Shown one piece after another: positions 7,547 through 14,739 of a DNA stretch of 31,744 nt; the stretch's first letter is position 1; the number at the start of each line of letters is the position of its first letter. The DNA is taken from IMG/VR virus record IMGVR_UViG_3300027896_000142, positions 1 to 31,744 of that record; one strand, given 5' to 3'. The stretch comes from a virus. The notes beneath the pieces are model-generated. The model did not search any database, was not told where the DNA came from, and worked only from the letters and a program-made list of their open reading frames with translations. The position numbers were made by a program, and so were the translations under genes.

Positions 7547-8047
7547 TTAGTAAATTTCCTCAAAGACCAGATTGCAGTTCCAACCAGTCAAAGTGGCAGG
7601 GTCAGCCGCAAATCTTACGACAAACGCTACAGCGCCAGTCAAGTATATTATCTCTTCCGGAGTCGGGATCCACAGCCAGCCGTTGAGCGCGTTGAATGAG
7701 GCGTTCATCATGTCAACATAGGTCGGGGTGGCGTCTGCGCTTCCCGTGATGCCGCACTTACCGGCGGCCAACGTTCCGCCTATGCCAACGATTGCTGAAG
7801 CTGCACCGCCGTACTTTCTCGGTGTGGGCGTGACGGTAGCCACGGTCAGATTGCCACCTGTCCTCAATGATAGAGCCGCCCTCACCATTGCTGAAGTAGC
7901 GTTGGCGTTCTGGCTGATCTCCACCCGTTTAATTGCCAGCACAGAGCCGGCAGCAGGCGGAGTTGCGACAGGATAGATAGCAGCCAGCACGTTTACGGCT
8001 GTTATCATCGTTGCGTTTACCGATGTTATAGTATAAGTTCGTCCCAT
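7547..8047 (-). CDS. Hypothetical structural protein
   Basis: A 166-residue protein with a beta-rich N-terminus (MGRTYTITSVNATMITAVNVLAAIYPV...). The C-terminus contains GWLWIPTPEEIIYLTGAVAFVVRF and ends WNCNLVFEEIY, a style seen in small virion proteins of environmental phages. AAGGAGG lies before the ATG (8050-8060 on the opposite strand), supporting the start. It sits between fibre-type genes. No family name can be given; a virion component is inferred from position and the absence of enzymatic motifs. Confidence 0.7.
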   Translation of the reverse strand: MGRTYTITSVNATMITAVNVLAAIYPVATPPAAGSVLAIKRVEISQNANATSAMVRAALSLRTGGNLTVATVTPTPRKYGGAASAIVGIGGTLAAGKCGITGSADATPTYVDMMNASFNALNGWLWIPTPEEIIYLTGAVAFVVRFAADPATLTGWNCNLVFEEIY

Positions 8048-8060
8048 GATTGACCTCCTT

Positions 8061-8165
8061 TTATTGAGCTAAAAGCGGCATATAGCATGATCTTAGGCCG
8101 TGATAAGATATTGCCTCCATAATGTAATCATCGAATGTCCACGGAAAGGTTACAGGAAAGGCCAT
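8061..8165 (-). CDS. 34-residue small ORF, unknown
   Basis: The ORF starts MAFPVTFPWTFDDYIMEAIS and ends LLAQ. Its ATG overlaps the stop of the upstream gene by one base (TGATG), with AAGGAG 6 nt before it, and its stop falls just before the AAGGAGG of the next gene. It fills the gap exactly, which is why I accept it despite its size. No function is recognised. Confidence 0.55.
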   Translation of the reverse strand: MAFPVTFPWTFDDYIMEAISYHGLRSCYMPLLAQ

Positions 8166-8485
8166 CACTTCTCCTTAATCGGATTGACTACATTTTTCAC
8201 ATTGGTGACATAGTTAGTCACTACGTCTGTTTTGTTGAGGTTGAGGTTGCTGTAAAGGGCATCTATGGAATCTTGGTGCTTTTGAAATTCATCCTGCAAA
8301 TTAGTTGCGGATATCTGGTTTATGACAGATTGAGTATTTGGTGTATCTGCATCATCGGGTTCGTCGGTTATAATTTCCATTGACCCATCGTTATAACCAG
8401 TAATTTGCATGACTGTTATACCTAACAATTCCCCTAATTCATCACAAGACATTCTGTTAGCTGGTTTTATTATGTACTTCATCAT
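8165..8485 (-). CDS. Hypothetical protein in the fibre region
   Basis: A 106-residue protein. The first 40 residues look like a small folded domain (MMKYIIKPANRMSCDELGEL), followed by an acidic linker (TDEPDDADTPN) and a helical C-terminal half with predicted coiled-coil character (QDEFQKHQDSIDALYSNLNL). The preceding AGGAATAAATG gives a plausible ribosome binding site. Its place directly after a fibre gene and its helical C-terminus would fit a fibre chaperone or attachment protein, but there is no motif to prove it. Confidence 0.6.
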   Translation of the reverse strand: MMKYIIKPANRMSCDELGELLGITVMQITGYNDGSMEIITDEPDDADTPNTQSVINQISATNLQDEFQKHQDSIDALYSNLNLNKTDVVTNYVTNVKNVVNPIKEK

Positions 8486-8493
8486 TTATTCCT

Positions 8494-9465
8494 TTAATAC
8501 GCCGAATATAATATCGGGCACCCGACAGTCAAATAACAATCGGTAGCAACCGCATCCTTCTCAGTAGAAATAACAAAATATGCGCCTGAACTATCGGCTT
8601 GCGGTATATTGGCCGTTGCTGTAATGCTGGCATTAGGCGTAGCAGGGAAACCACTACCAGAATCTACATAGAAGTCTATCTGCGGTGTTGCAGGAGTATG
8701 TATAATTCTAATGCCATAGGTATTCCATTCGCTCATGGTTACACCTAATGAAACCTCGCCTCTGGCTGAACCGTAGCCTGCCCCATAAAGAGCAAGATTT
8801 TTAGTTAGAATCTCAATCCCTTTGTCCGCTATTGCCCCGATAGTAGAAACAGTTTTAAGTTGTACGCGGGCAATAGCATTAGCTGTACTGCCATTTCTTT
8901 CAATGTTAAATTGAATACATTGAGCTTTGCTAAATGGTAAGGCTCCAAAACTTGACCCTGCTCTTAGATTTAAAATAGATATGCTTTCTACTGAAGTGCT
9001 ACTATTGGTTATCCCAGTATTTACAGTAGTATAAGCTTGTGAGCCATACGCCCCCCCCGAACCAGTCACAGATTTTGTCCAGTCTATACCAAGTGTAGTA
9101 TAAGTTACAAAATTTCCTCGCCCCCAAAGGGTAGCAAGAAAATTAGCATCATCCACCAAATTCAAATTAGTAGATGTAACCGACATAGCAACGGCTTCAT
9201 TGATAAATGGTGAGGTAAGTTGACCACCTGCCGCTTCTGTCGCTGCCCCATGTGCGTGTTGGCTTGATACCCATGCAGGAACACCAGAGGCCAACACAAG
9301 TTTATTACCATCAGACTGCTTGGCAAGCCGTGTCAAGTGGGTTCCATCAGCAGCGTACAGAATATCACCAGCAGCCTGATTCTGTAATTGGTGCATATCC
9401 GTTTCCTGCCACTCGGCAGTATTGGCTATGCCTGTCTTAGATTTGTGGATTAGATAGTCGGGCAT
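8494..9465 (-). CDS. Tail fibre-like protein
   Basis: A 323-residue protein. Residues about 25-75 carry the tail-fibre segment QNQAAGDILYAADGTHLTRL...KLVLASGVPAW, the common 'GDiLya..g..l.rL..g..gqvL.s.g.pvW' pattern, followed by HAHG, a His-x-His element like those in metal-binding trimeric fibres. The rest is beta-rich and ends with a possible lectin-like domain (IDFYVDSGSGFPATP..., YFVISTEKDA). The start has AAGGAG 7 nt upstream, located inside the preceding small ORF. The role in host recognition is inferred from family style. Confidence 0.78.
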   Translation of the reverse strand: MPDYLIHKSKTGIANTAEWQETDMHQLQNQAAGDILYAADGTHLTRLAKQSDGNKLVLASGVPAWVSSQHAHGAATEAAGGQLTSPFINEAVAMSVTSTNLNLVDDANFLATLWGRGNFVTYTTLGIDWTKSVTGSGGAYGSQAYTTVNTGITNSSTSVESISILNLRAGSSFGALPFSKAQCIQFNIERNGSTANAIARVQLKTVSTIGAIADKGIEILTKNLALYGAGYGSARGEVSLGVTMSEWNTYGIRIIHTPATPQIDFYVDSGSGFPATPNASITATANIPQADSSGAYFVISTEKDAVATDCYLTVGCPILYSAY

Positions 9466-9595
9466 TGTTCAACTCCTTCTGCGCCTGCTGCTTCATTAAC
9501 CCGTCACTCTGATCACAGGCTATGATGGCTTTCAAATCACAGACACGGTCATGGATCCATGCCAGGTAACATACGTTCTGTTTATTGCAGTCCAT
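9437..9595 (-). CDS. 52-residue cysteine-containing small ORF
   Basis: The ORF starts MDCNKQNVCYLAWIHDRVCD, with four cysteines in the first 30 residues, then a helical segment (GLMKQQAQKELNNARL). It fills the gap between two structural genes, starting 14 nt after the upstream stop, with AGGTG as a weak Shine-Dalgarno. It overlaps the next gene by 29 nt and contains that gene's AAGGAG. Moderate support: the position is good and the composition protein-like, but no homologue is recognised. Confidence 0.5.
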   Translation of the reverse strand: MDCNKQNVCYLAWIHDRVCDLKAIIACDQSDGLMKQQAQKELNNARLSNPQI

Positions 9596-9609
9596 TAGGC
9601 ACCTGTGTT

Positions 9610-10152
9610 TTAGCTTCCGAGGAAGGTGTGGTTCGTAAAGATTTTGGCTGAAGTGCTGGCATCTTTATTCCATGCCGCGCTGAACTTATAACTGTTGAGA
9701 ATCGGGTCAGTCCCACTGGCTCCGGCTTTGGCTATGAAGCACCACTGGATAGCTGTGTAAGGACCATCTCCAGTAGTGAAGGAATGCAGCCAGGTCAGGA
9801 CGGTAGTGCCAGCGCCAGTATTGTCGCTATCGCCATCATTGGTCTTGGGGTACAGAGCGGTTACAGCCTTCCCAGCCTGTTGGCCTGAGTTAAATGTAGC
9901 GTAGGTATCGGTGACGGCAGGAGTAACGGGTCCAGCAGTTGAAAGATAAAGCTGGGTAAAGGCGTTAGTCGGTGACCCTGAAGCCAGTACGCCGATTGAT
10001 ATTTCCTGGGCGTAGAACACGTTGCCCGCGGTAGTAACGATATTCTTTCCGTAGATAAACTGCTTCTGCCCAGTGATGTGATGCTCAAGTACCAGGATGA
10101 TATTGTCTTTGGGCAGCATGAATTCACGATTACTAAATTTACTTTTTATCAT
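9610..10152 (-). CDS. Hypothetical virion-associated protein
   Basis: A 180-residue, mainly beta protein. The N-terminus (NREFMLPKDNIILVLEHHITGQKQFIYGKNIV) is followed by an AGNVFYAQEISIGVLASGSPTNAF segment and a C-terminus ending HTFLGS. It has no enzymatic motif. It sits between the first tail-tube-like gene and the fibre cassette, so it may be a tail decoration or appendage protein. GGAG is present 8 nt before the ATG, inside the end of the upstream 32-codon ORF. Confidence 0.65.
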   Translation of the reverse strand: MIKSKFSNREFMLPKDNIILVLEHHITGQKQFIYGKNIVTTAGNVFYAQEISIGVLASGSPTNAFTQLYLSTAGPVTPAVTDTYATFNSGQQAGKAVTALYPKTNDGDSDNTGAGTTVLTWLHSFTTGDGPYTAIQWCFIAKAGASGTDPILNSYKFSAAWNKDASTSAKIFTNHTFLGS

Positions 10153-10237
10153 TGTTGTCTCCTTTTCGCAGGACGAGCTTTACGTTCTCCTGAGTTTTTA
10201 CTTTGTCGTTAGGGTTTTTCTTTAGCCACTCAAACAT
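10139..10237 (-). CDS. 32-residue small ORF, basic
   Basis: The ORF starts MFEWLKKNPNDKVKTQENVK and is rich in Lys and Asn. It starts 2 nt after the stop of the tail-tube-like gene, with GAGGTG upstream, and overlaps the following gene by 14 nt. Its fit between the two genes and its own ribosome binding site support translation; no function is recognised. Confidence 0.5.
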   Translation of the reverse strand: MFEWLKKNPNDKVKTQENVKLVLRKGDNNDKK

Positions 10238-10239
10238 AT

Positions 10240-10968
10240 TCACCTCTTGATTATTACTGCAAACGTTGTCCCCGTATAAGATGAGGCTGCCCAGCTTATT
10301 CTCAGATATTGCTGGATGGTCCCGGTTGTGGTTTTCCTTTCCGCCGTGATTCCGTTGGCTGTGGTGAAGGTGATCTTATCGGTCGGGGACGAGAAGTTCG
10401 AGGCCGCGGAAGTTTGCACCTTGACCACTAAGGCGTCCGTGGCGCCGCATCCAAAGACCTGAAGCTGCGCGGTCAGGCCAATAGCCGAGGTCGCGCCGTT
10501 ATTGATAACCGTCCCGTTGCCATCCACGGAAGTTAAAGTCTTGGGATAAGCTACAATCGATTCATCCCACGGGTAAGTGTCAACGTGAAACTTCCCCGTG
10601 AATCGATTAACGTCTTTGACGACCGACTTCCATTGATAGGATTGAAGCTCACAATAGGCCGCGCCATAAGCTCTTGATCCCACTGACGAGCCGAATAAAA
10701 ACATGCACGGATAGCCACCGGGGACGTTGTTTACTTCGTACAATCCCCACAGGGTGTTAAAAATCCCCATGTAGTTATCGTCAAATACCGCTTCCAGCGA
10801 CATGTCGGACTGAGGTATTCCGGGTAACGAATGATAGGCGTCCACTCCATCCGCGACAGCGTACTCGGACAACGAGGCATCCGAGTTAATCCCCACGGTT
10901 GAGGCGAGGGGCGAAACATCGTAACCATTTATATATAGTCTTAAATCTTTGCCATGGTAGAGTGCCAT
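10240..10968 (-). CDS. Major tail protein candidate (tail tube)
   Basis: The start chosen is the ATG at 10968 (242 residues) because GGGAGG lies 6 nt before it. The open frame extends 25 codons further upstream, but that part has no ribosome binding site and low-complexity composition. LYHGKDLRLYINGYDVSPLA followed by GIPQSDMSLEAVFDD is the tail-tube pattern (a NG-DvS strand, then a SLEAVFDD-like strand), and FTGKFHVDTYPWDES continues it. A C-terminal add-on domain (about residues 155-242) is probably surface-exposed. It directly follows the tail terminator gene, the canonical place of the major tail protein. Confidence 0.72.
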   Translation of the reverse strand: MALYHGKDLRLYINGYDVSPLASTVGINSDASLSEYAVADGVDAYHSLPGIPQSDMSLEAVFDDNYMGIFNTLWGLYEVNNVPGGYPCMFLFGSSVGSRAYGAAYCELQSYQWKSVVKDVNRFTGKFHVDTYPWDESIVAYPKTLTSVDGNGTVINNGATSAIGLTAQLQVFGCGATDALVVKVQTSAASNFSSPTDKITFTTANGITAERKTTTGTIQQYLRISWAASSYTGTTFAVIIKR

Positions 10969-11064
10969 GCTTGGCCTCCCGTGGCGCCCATGCGCGCCGA
11001 ATTCGTATTTGAAAATTAAAGAGGGCGGAAAACTTGAAGCCAAATATCTGGCGCCGCTGCGCGC

Positions 11065-11469
11065 CTATACCCAGATATCGACTGCCAATCGTGCGCCGAG
11101 GTATTCAATCCCTGAGTAAGTAACCGCGCCGTAATGAGTGACCCCGGTAACTCTTAAGGTGTCGTAACCGTCCGGGTCAACCGCTTCGATAGCTTCTTTG
11201 ATTGATTTGTCCCCGGTGTTTTGTAAATAGGGGTCGAGGTCGTCCTGGGCCTGTTCGATTGACACGCCTTTATTAACCAAAATCTCAATCAGGAAGTGGT
11301 AAATTAAAGTCGCGTTCATGGCCGTGAAGTCATATTCGATCGGGTTAGTGTCCGAGAGTCTTATGTACGCGAGCGGCACATTGACCACAGCCGGGATCTG
11401 AAAGGCACAATTTAACCCTTCGATTGTCTGTAGTCCGGTTAAAAGAGCCTGCCGAATATCACTAAGCAT
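11065..11469 (-). CDS. Tail terminator-like protein
   Basis: A 134-residue protein (MLSDIRQALLTGLQTIEGLN...VPLAYIRLSDTNPIEYD...YHFLIEILVNKG...LGARLAVDIWV). It has the mixed alpha/beta pattern of tail terminators, with an N-terminal helix, a central YHFLIEILV strand and a final strand. It lies between the HK97 gp10-like and tail-tube-like genes and overlaps the former by 8 nt, exactly where the terminator (lambda gpU-like) is expected. It should cap the tail tube and set its end. The assignment rests mainly on gene order and fold style. Confidence 0.75.
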   Translation of the reverse strand: MLSDIRQALLTGLQTIEGLNCAFQIPAVVNVPLAYIRLSDTNPIEYDFTAMNATLIYHFLIEILVNKGVSIEQAQDDLDPYLQNTGDKSIKEAIEAVDPDGYDTLRVTGVTHYGAVTYSGIEYLGARLAVDIWV

Positions 11470-11878
11470 TCCACACGTCCTTTAATTCACCGCCGAAACT
11501 TACAAATACCCCTTCCAGTTGGTCTTTGACCTGGTCAGGGACGGGGCCGAGGAAGGGATAGGCGTGCGTTTGGCCTTCGTGTTTCATTCCAAAGCCCAAC
11601 GGCATGAAATTAATCTGTTTATGGCCATGGCCAAATTCCACCAGAGGGGCATAAAAAACTGAGGTTCCAACCGTGGCCTCTTCGTTGCTTTTGACCTCAT
11701 AGGATATCGAGGAGCGCAGCCGGCCAGTCTGTACTTTCGGGCCGGGCCGCCCTGAGGCGTTAATCATGGCCTGTTTTTGGCAGACCACAGCGGCCTTCGT
11801 TATGAGCGACTTGTCTTTGATGTGAGAATCGACATCTTTGATCTTGGCTTCCAGTTCAGGCATACCTTGAATTTCCAT
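11462..11878 (-). CDS. HK97 gp10-like head-tail joining protein
   Basis: A 138-residue protein with the gp10-family pattern: an N-terminal helix (MEIQGMPELEAKIKDVDSHIKDK), PGPKVQTGRLRSSISYEV (the conserved 'TGrLr.Si' motif), then TSVFYAPLVEFGHGH (the 'YA.yvEfGt' motif) and AYPFLGPVPDQ near the end. This is the standard set for the family. It acts at the head-tail interface or tail completion. It overlaps the connector gene by one base and the terminator gene by 8 nt. Confidence 0.88.
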   Translation of the reverse strand: MEIQGMPELEAKIKDVDSHIKDKSLITKAAVVCQKQAMINASGRPGPKVQTGRLRSSISYEVKSNEEATVGTSVFYAPLVEFGHGHKQINFMPLGFGMKHEGQTHAYPFLGPVPDQVKDQLEGVFVSFGGELKDVWNA

Positions 11879-12741
11879 TAAAAATACTTCCCTATCCGAG
11901 AGCGTTTGTATTCCTTTATAATCTCTTGAACGTCCGGGTCTATACCTTTATATACATTGGTAATTCCCGTGTTGACGTCCCCGACTACGTTTTGAAAGGC
12001 TGATTCCCTTCTCTTCCACTGTCTCATTGAGTGGACCAAGCACGCCTGGGTAATGGCGTCCGGGTATTGATAGACCGATATAGGCGCGTTCTGAAGGTGG
12101 ATTGCGGCGGTCGTGCCGTTGATTCCCCGTTGGATAGTGGCGGTCTTATTGGACGGGGTGAAGGCCGAAATAAACATCTGCTCACTGCCCACTTTAATGG
12201 TCTGACCGGCTGACAACGTGATCCCGGAGGTCGTCATGGTGAGCTGGGCAGCGGTCATTGAGACATCCTGAACGGTCTCCCCGGAGTCCACATAAGCCGG
12301 CGCCGGGTAATCATTCCCATATCCAAACACTCCCACGATCTTAACTGCAGAGCGGATCCCTGACCCGAAATGTCCATAATGCCCCCACGGGTTAGCCTCA
12401 ATTCGTGTTTTCGGCCAGTAGAGCATTCTTGGGTAAGGATAGGTGAAAGCGTCCGGCTGGGCCGTCCCGGAAACATCCAAAGTGTAAGAGCTTTCATACA
12501 CTCCGTCCCCGTCCGTGTCACAGTCTAAAGTGGTGAATGAATAGATATCGTCGTCCAGCACGACACGGACCCCGCCGCCGTCATAGTAACGAGTACCTTC
12601 CCACAGGTAGAAAAACCTCTCGCAGTATTTATCTATCAATCGGGAGGCTTCACCCAACAGGCGCACGAAGTTATCGTCATTCGTGGAGTCCGTGAGTGAA
12701 AAGGCGGCTTTAAATTGGTTTACGTTCGCATAAAGGTTCAT
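11878..12741 (-). CDS. Head-tail connector (adaptor) protein
   Basis: A 287-residue protein with an N-terminal helical adaptor domain (NLYANVNQFKAAFSL...FVRLLGEASRLIDKYCERFFY), as in HK97 gp6-like connectors that bind the portal. It is followed by an inserted beta-rich region (about 50-200) and a C-terminal helical portion (ITQACLVHSMRQWKRRESAF), also typical. The length exceeds the usual 100-120 residues because of the beta insertion, which several siphoviruses share. Its place after the capsid genes and before gp10 fits. Confidence 0.82.
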   Translation of the reverse strand: MNLYANVNQFKAAFSLTDSTNDDNFVRLLGEASRLIDKYCERFFYLWEGTRYYDGGGVRVVLDDDIYSFTTLDCDTDGDGVYESSYTLDVSGTAQPDAFTYPYPRMLYWPKTRIEANPWGHYGHFGSGIRSAVKIVGVFGYGNDYPAPAYVDSGETVQDVSMTAAQLTMTTSGITLSAGQTIKVGSEQMFISAFTPSNKTATIQRGINGTTAAIHLQNAPISVYQYPDAITQACLVHSMRQWKRRESAFQNVVGDVNTGITNVYKGIDPDVQEIIKEYKRSRIGKYF

Positions 12742-12749
12742 TTATTCAC

Positions 12750-12935
12750 CTATGGCTTTGGTGTATTCCTTATATTGACACTCTGATCTGACCACCCGCA
12801 ATACCGACAGTGGAAAATACCGTCAGCCGACTTCTCCAGCGGCCACATACACACCGGGCAGTCCTGCCGTTGATAAGGTTCCGTTTCACACGCCTTTTTC
12901 ATGGCGATGATTTCGTAACCGAGAGGATTTGGCAT
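12750..12935 (-). CDS. Small zinc-ribbon protein
   Basis: A 61-residue protein with CPVC at about 26-29 and CRYCGW at about 43-48, a four-cysteine zinc ribbon. It starts in a TAATG overlap with the upstream small gene and ends 8 nt before the connector gene. Its role is unknown; small zinc ribbons are common in phage head modules. Confidence 0.62.
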   Translation of the reverse strand: MPNPLGYEIIAMKKACETEPYQRQDCPVCMWPLEKSADGIFHCRYCGWSDQSVNIRNTPKP

Positions 12936-13087
12936 TACATCGCCGCCCAGGCCGCGCCTGTCCAGATATACGTTACCTTTGAGTCAGTCGCAAAGAATGT
13001 TGAGCCGACTTTATCAGGGGTGATCGCCGTCCGTTCGGCGGCAAGGCCAATCCACTTATCAATTTTAGATACCAAATACACAGTCAT
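12935..13087 (-). CDS. 50-residue small protein, paralogue A
   Basis: Starts MTVYLVSKIDKWIGLAAERT and ends with FFATDSKVTYIWTGAAWAAM. It has GGAGG 6 nt before the ATG. It is paralogous to the next upstream ORF (13089-13253): both have a (Y)L(V/I)...I..WIGLA start and a GST(F/Y)(F/Y)ATD(S/T)K...YI..G..W end. The 'ATDT...yiydG..W' motif occurs in small phage structural proteins. It stops in a one-base overlap with the zinc-ribbon gene. Confidence 0.65.
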   Translation of the reverse strand: MTVYLVSKIDKWIGLAAERTAITPDKVGSTFFATDSKVTYIWTGAAWAAM

Positions 13088-13088
13088 A

Positions 13089-13253
13089 TTAGACCTCCGT
13101 TACCCAGGTTGAGCCGTCGTAGATATACCACGCCTTAGTATCAGTGGCATAGTATGTTGAGCCTGGGTATATAGGGTTAGCACTGGTAGCCACAGGCATC
13201 GTGTCGCCTGCCAGTCCGATCCATGTTTGAATTTCACCTATTAAATACGCCAT
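13089..13253 (-). CDS. 54-residue small protein, paralogue B
   Basis: Starts MAYLIGEIQTWIGLAGDTMP and ends YYATDTKAWYIYDGSTWVTEV. It is preceded by GAGGTGAAC and separated by 1 nt from paralogue A, so the two are a tandem duplication with clear amino-acid divergence. Its head-module location suggests a minor capsid or fibre-tip element, but function is unknown. Confidence 0.65.
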   Translation of the reverse strand: MAYLIGEIQTWIGLAGDTMPVATSANPIYPGSTYYATDTKAWYIYDGSTWVTEV

Positions 13254-13320
13254 GTTCACCTCTTATGCAGGGTCCGTACCGGGCGTTGCCCCTGCTCTCA
13301 ATCCCCGGCGATCAGTTGAA

Positions 13321-13440
13321 CTATTTGCTGCAGGCCGGGCAAGGATACTTACCTTTGATCTTTCCTTTGCCGTCGCAAACTACGCACTTGTCAGGTTCGA
13401 TAGGATCAATGGGTTCAGGAGTCGGTTTTATTTTGGGCAT
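13321..13440 (-). CDS. 39-residue double-CxxC protein
   Basis: MPKIKPTPEPIDPIEPDKCV then CVVCDGKGKIKGKYPCPACSK. The two CxxC knuckles with the GKGKIKG spacer resemble a single DnaJ-type zinc-finger repeat. GGAGG lies 6 nt before the ATG. The Pro-rich N-terminus is probably disordered. The start overlaps the end of the upstream ORF by 26 nt. Small size limits confidence. Confidence 0.6.
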   Translation of the reverse strand: MPKIKPTPEPIDPIEPDKCVVCDGKGKIKGKYPCPACSK

Positions 13441-13573
13441 CTTTAGCCTCCATTTCTTTAATCAATTGGTCAATGGCATCTGCGGCTCCCATGTTAGCGA
13501 TTGCATCACGCTGGCATTGAAGCCCGATGCCACGGTACATCTGTGCCTTTTTCTTCAGCTCCTCTATTTCCAT
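13415..13573 (-). CDS. 52-residue helical small protein
   Basis: Starts MEIEELKKKAQMYRGIGLQC and continues with a second helix, AADAIDQLIKEMEAK. It begins 3 nt after the upstream gene's stop, with no strong Shine-Dalgarno, so translation is probably by coupling. Charged, amphipathic helices suggest an oligomerising protein. No family is recognised. Confidence 0.5.
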   Translation of the reverse strand: MEIEELKKKAQMYRGIGLQCQRDAIANMGAADAIDQLIKEMEAKDAQNKTDS

Positions 13574-13576
13574 GGC

Positions 13577-14098
13577 TTAGCTCGTATACACGTTGACGTA
13601 ATAGAGTTGCCCGGTGCTGGCTTCCTTGAACAGCGGTATCTTGCCGACCCCGGCGCTGGCCGCACCTGTCGCCCATGCTACGTCAGCCTTTGCGTTGATA
13701 TCGAACATGGCGGTCAGCACCTGTGCGTAGATGTTGGTGCTGAACAGGAACATTGAGCCGGGAGTTGAAGCGAGGATGGCTTCCATTCTCATTCCCACAA
13801 TGACCTTAGTGCTGGTCAGTGTTACACCGTTGTCATAGATTCCGTTGTCCTGCGGGGTCAGGATGTTGGCGCCGGTTACGGCTCCCGCGTCGAGGTTTAT
13901 CCATGAGCCAAATCCGTAAGTATGCCCTGAAAGCGCGCCATCAACGTGGGTCTCGCAGTAGGCCGCCACGCCCAGGTCGTTATAGTGCGCGCCGATGTTG
14001 CCGTAGAAAAAGACTGCGGGTATTTCGTCCGGGAGCTTTTCACCGTCGAATACCAGCCCGCCACTAACCCAACTTGACTTAACTAATGTTGCAGGCAT
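13577..14098 (-). CDS. Hypothetical head-module protein
   Basis: A 173-residue beta-rich protein (MPATLVKSSWVSGGLVFDGEKL...GNIGAHYNDLGVAAYCETHVDG...). The C-terminus ends GQLYYVNVYTS. It has no enzymatic motifs. It lies two genes after the major capsid gene, so it may be a capsid decoration or head-completion protein. GGAGG lies 6 nt before the ATG. Unassigned. Confidence 0.65.
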   Translation of the reverse strand: MPATLVKSSWVSGGLVFDGEKLPDEIPAVFFYGNIGAHYNDLGVAAYCETHVDGALSGHTYGFGSWINLDAGAVTGANILTPQDNGIYDNGVTLTSTKVIVGMRMEAILASTPGSMFLFSTNIYAQVLTAMFDINAKADVAWATGAASAGVGKIPLFKEASTGQLYYVNVYTS

Positions 14099-14227
14099 TT
14101 TTACCTCCGTCCGTAGCTTTCGCTTTTGAGGGAGCGGTTCCCCCTTTTATTTCGATTGGGCTAAGAATAGCCCGGTGTTTGGGAGGGAAGGGGAGCGACT
14201 TGCCCCCCTTCCTCTTTTTCTTTGTCA
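14099..14227. other. Intergenic gap with several hairpins
   Basis: A 129-nt non-coding gap inside the head operon. GGAAGGGG (14186-14193) pairs with CCCCTTCC (14205-14212). GGGCTA (14158-14163) pairs with TAGCCC (14168-14173). On the plus strand the first hairpin is followed by TCTTTTTCTTT, so it looks like a terminator in the antisense direction. It could also act as an mRNA-processing or stability element between capsid-level and lower-level genes. Confidence 0.5.
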
Positions 14228-14710
14228 TTAACTGAGAGCCGTGACCTGTGACTTCTGGGGATAGCGGGGTTTCATTACCGCTATACAGGAAGTCAGTGTC
14301 GCGGCAGCCGAAGCTACCATGCTCAACCTGACATAGGGATATCCGTCGTCAAGGTCAGCGCTCTTAATTTCGATTGCCAGGAGCATCTGGTCAAGCGCGC
14401 CGAGTGCAAATGGCTGTGAAGCTGCTGTTACGGCAGTCCTGGCACCATAAGTGTCATTACCCACGGTGTCCGGGGTCGCGGCAGCGGTCACCCTGTAAGT
14501 GAACGGGATGGTCGTGTTGCCGGCGGCAGCGGCACTGCTGCATTCCTCAACAGTAAGGGCAAGCGTGCCGGACATGGTGCCCATACTTAACAGAAAGATC
14601 ATGCTGTCATAATCTTTCAGGTTTACACACGGTGTAGCGTGGGTTGCCCCATTCCTGTCTTTCGGGGTGAGCAGGTTTACGAAGTTCAATTCGTCAGTTG
14701 TTAATTTCAT
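14228..14710 (-). CDS. Probable minor capsid/decoration protein
   Basis: A 160-residue protein encoded directly after the major capsid gene. It begins MKLTTDELNFVNLLTPKDRN and has a conserved-looking plan: SMIFLLSMGTMSGTLALTVEECSSA (two strands), a YRVTAAATP segment, LLAIEIKSADLDDGYPYVRLS (strand, acidic loop, strand) and a final CIAVMKPRYPQK. The same layout recurs in small beta-sandwich proteins beside the capsid gene in many phages of HK97 type. A decoration role is inferred; the family has no name known to me. Confidence 0.68.
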   Translation of the reverse strand: MKLTTDELNFVNLLTPKDRNGATHATPCVNLKDYDSMIFLLSMGTMSGTLALTVEECSSAAAAGNTTIPFTYRVTAAATPDTVGNDTYGARTAVTAASQPFALGALDQMLLAIEIKSADLDDGYPYVRLSMVASAAATLTSCIAVMKPRYPQKSQVTALS

Positions 14711-14739
14711 GTTCTTTTACCTCTTTTCCTTTATTACCC

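Noticed and set aside
13223-13756. 177-codon plus-strand ORF in the small-gene cluster
   Set aside because: It runs opposite several coupled minus-strand small genes with good ribosome binding sites; its composition is not protein-like and it has no promoter or site.
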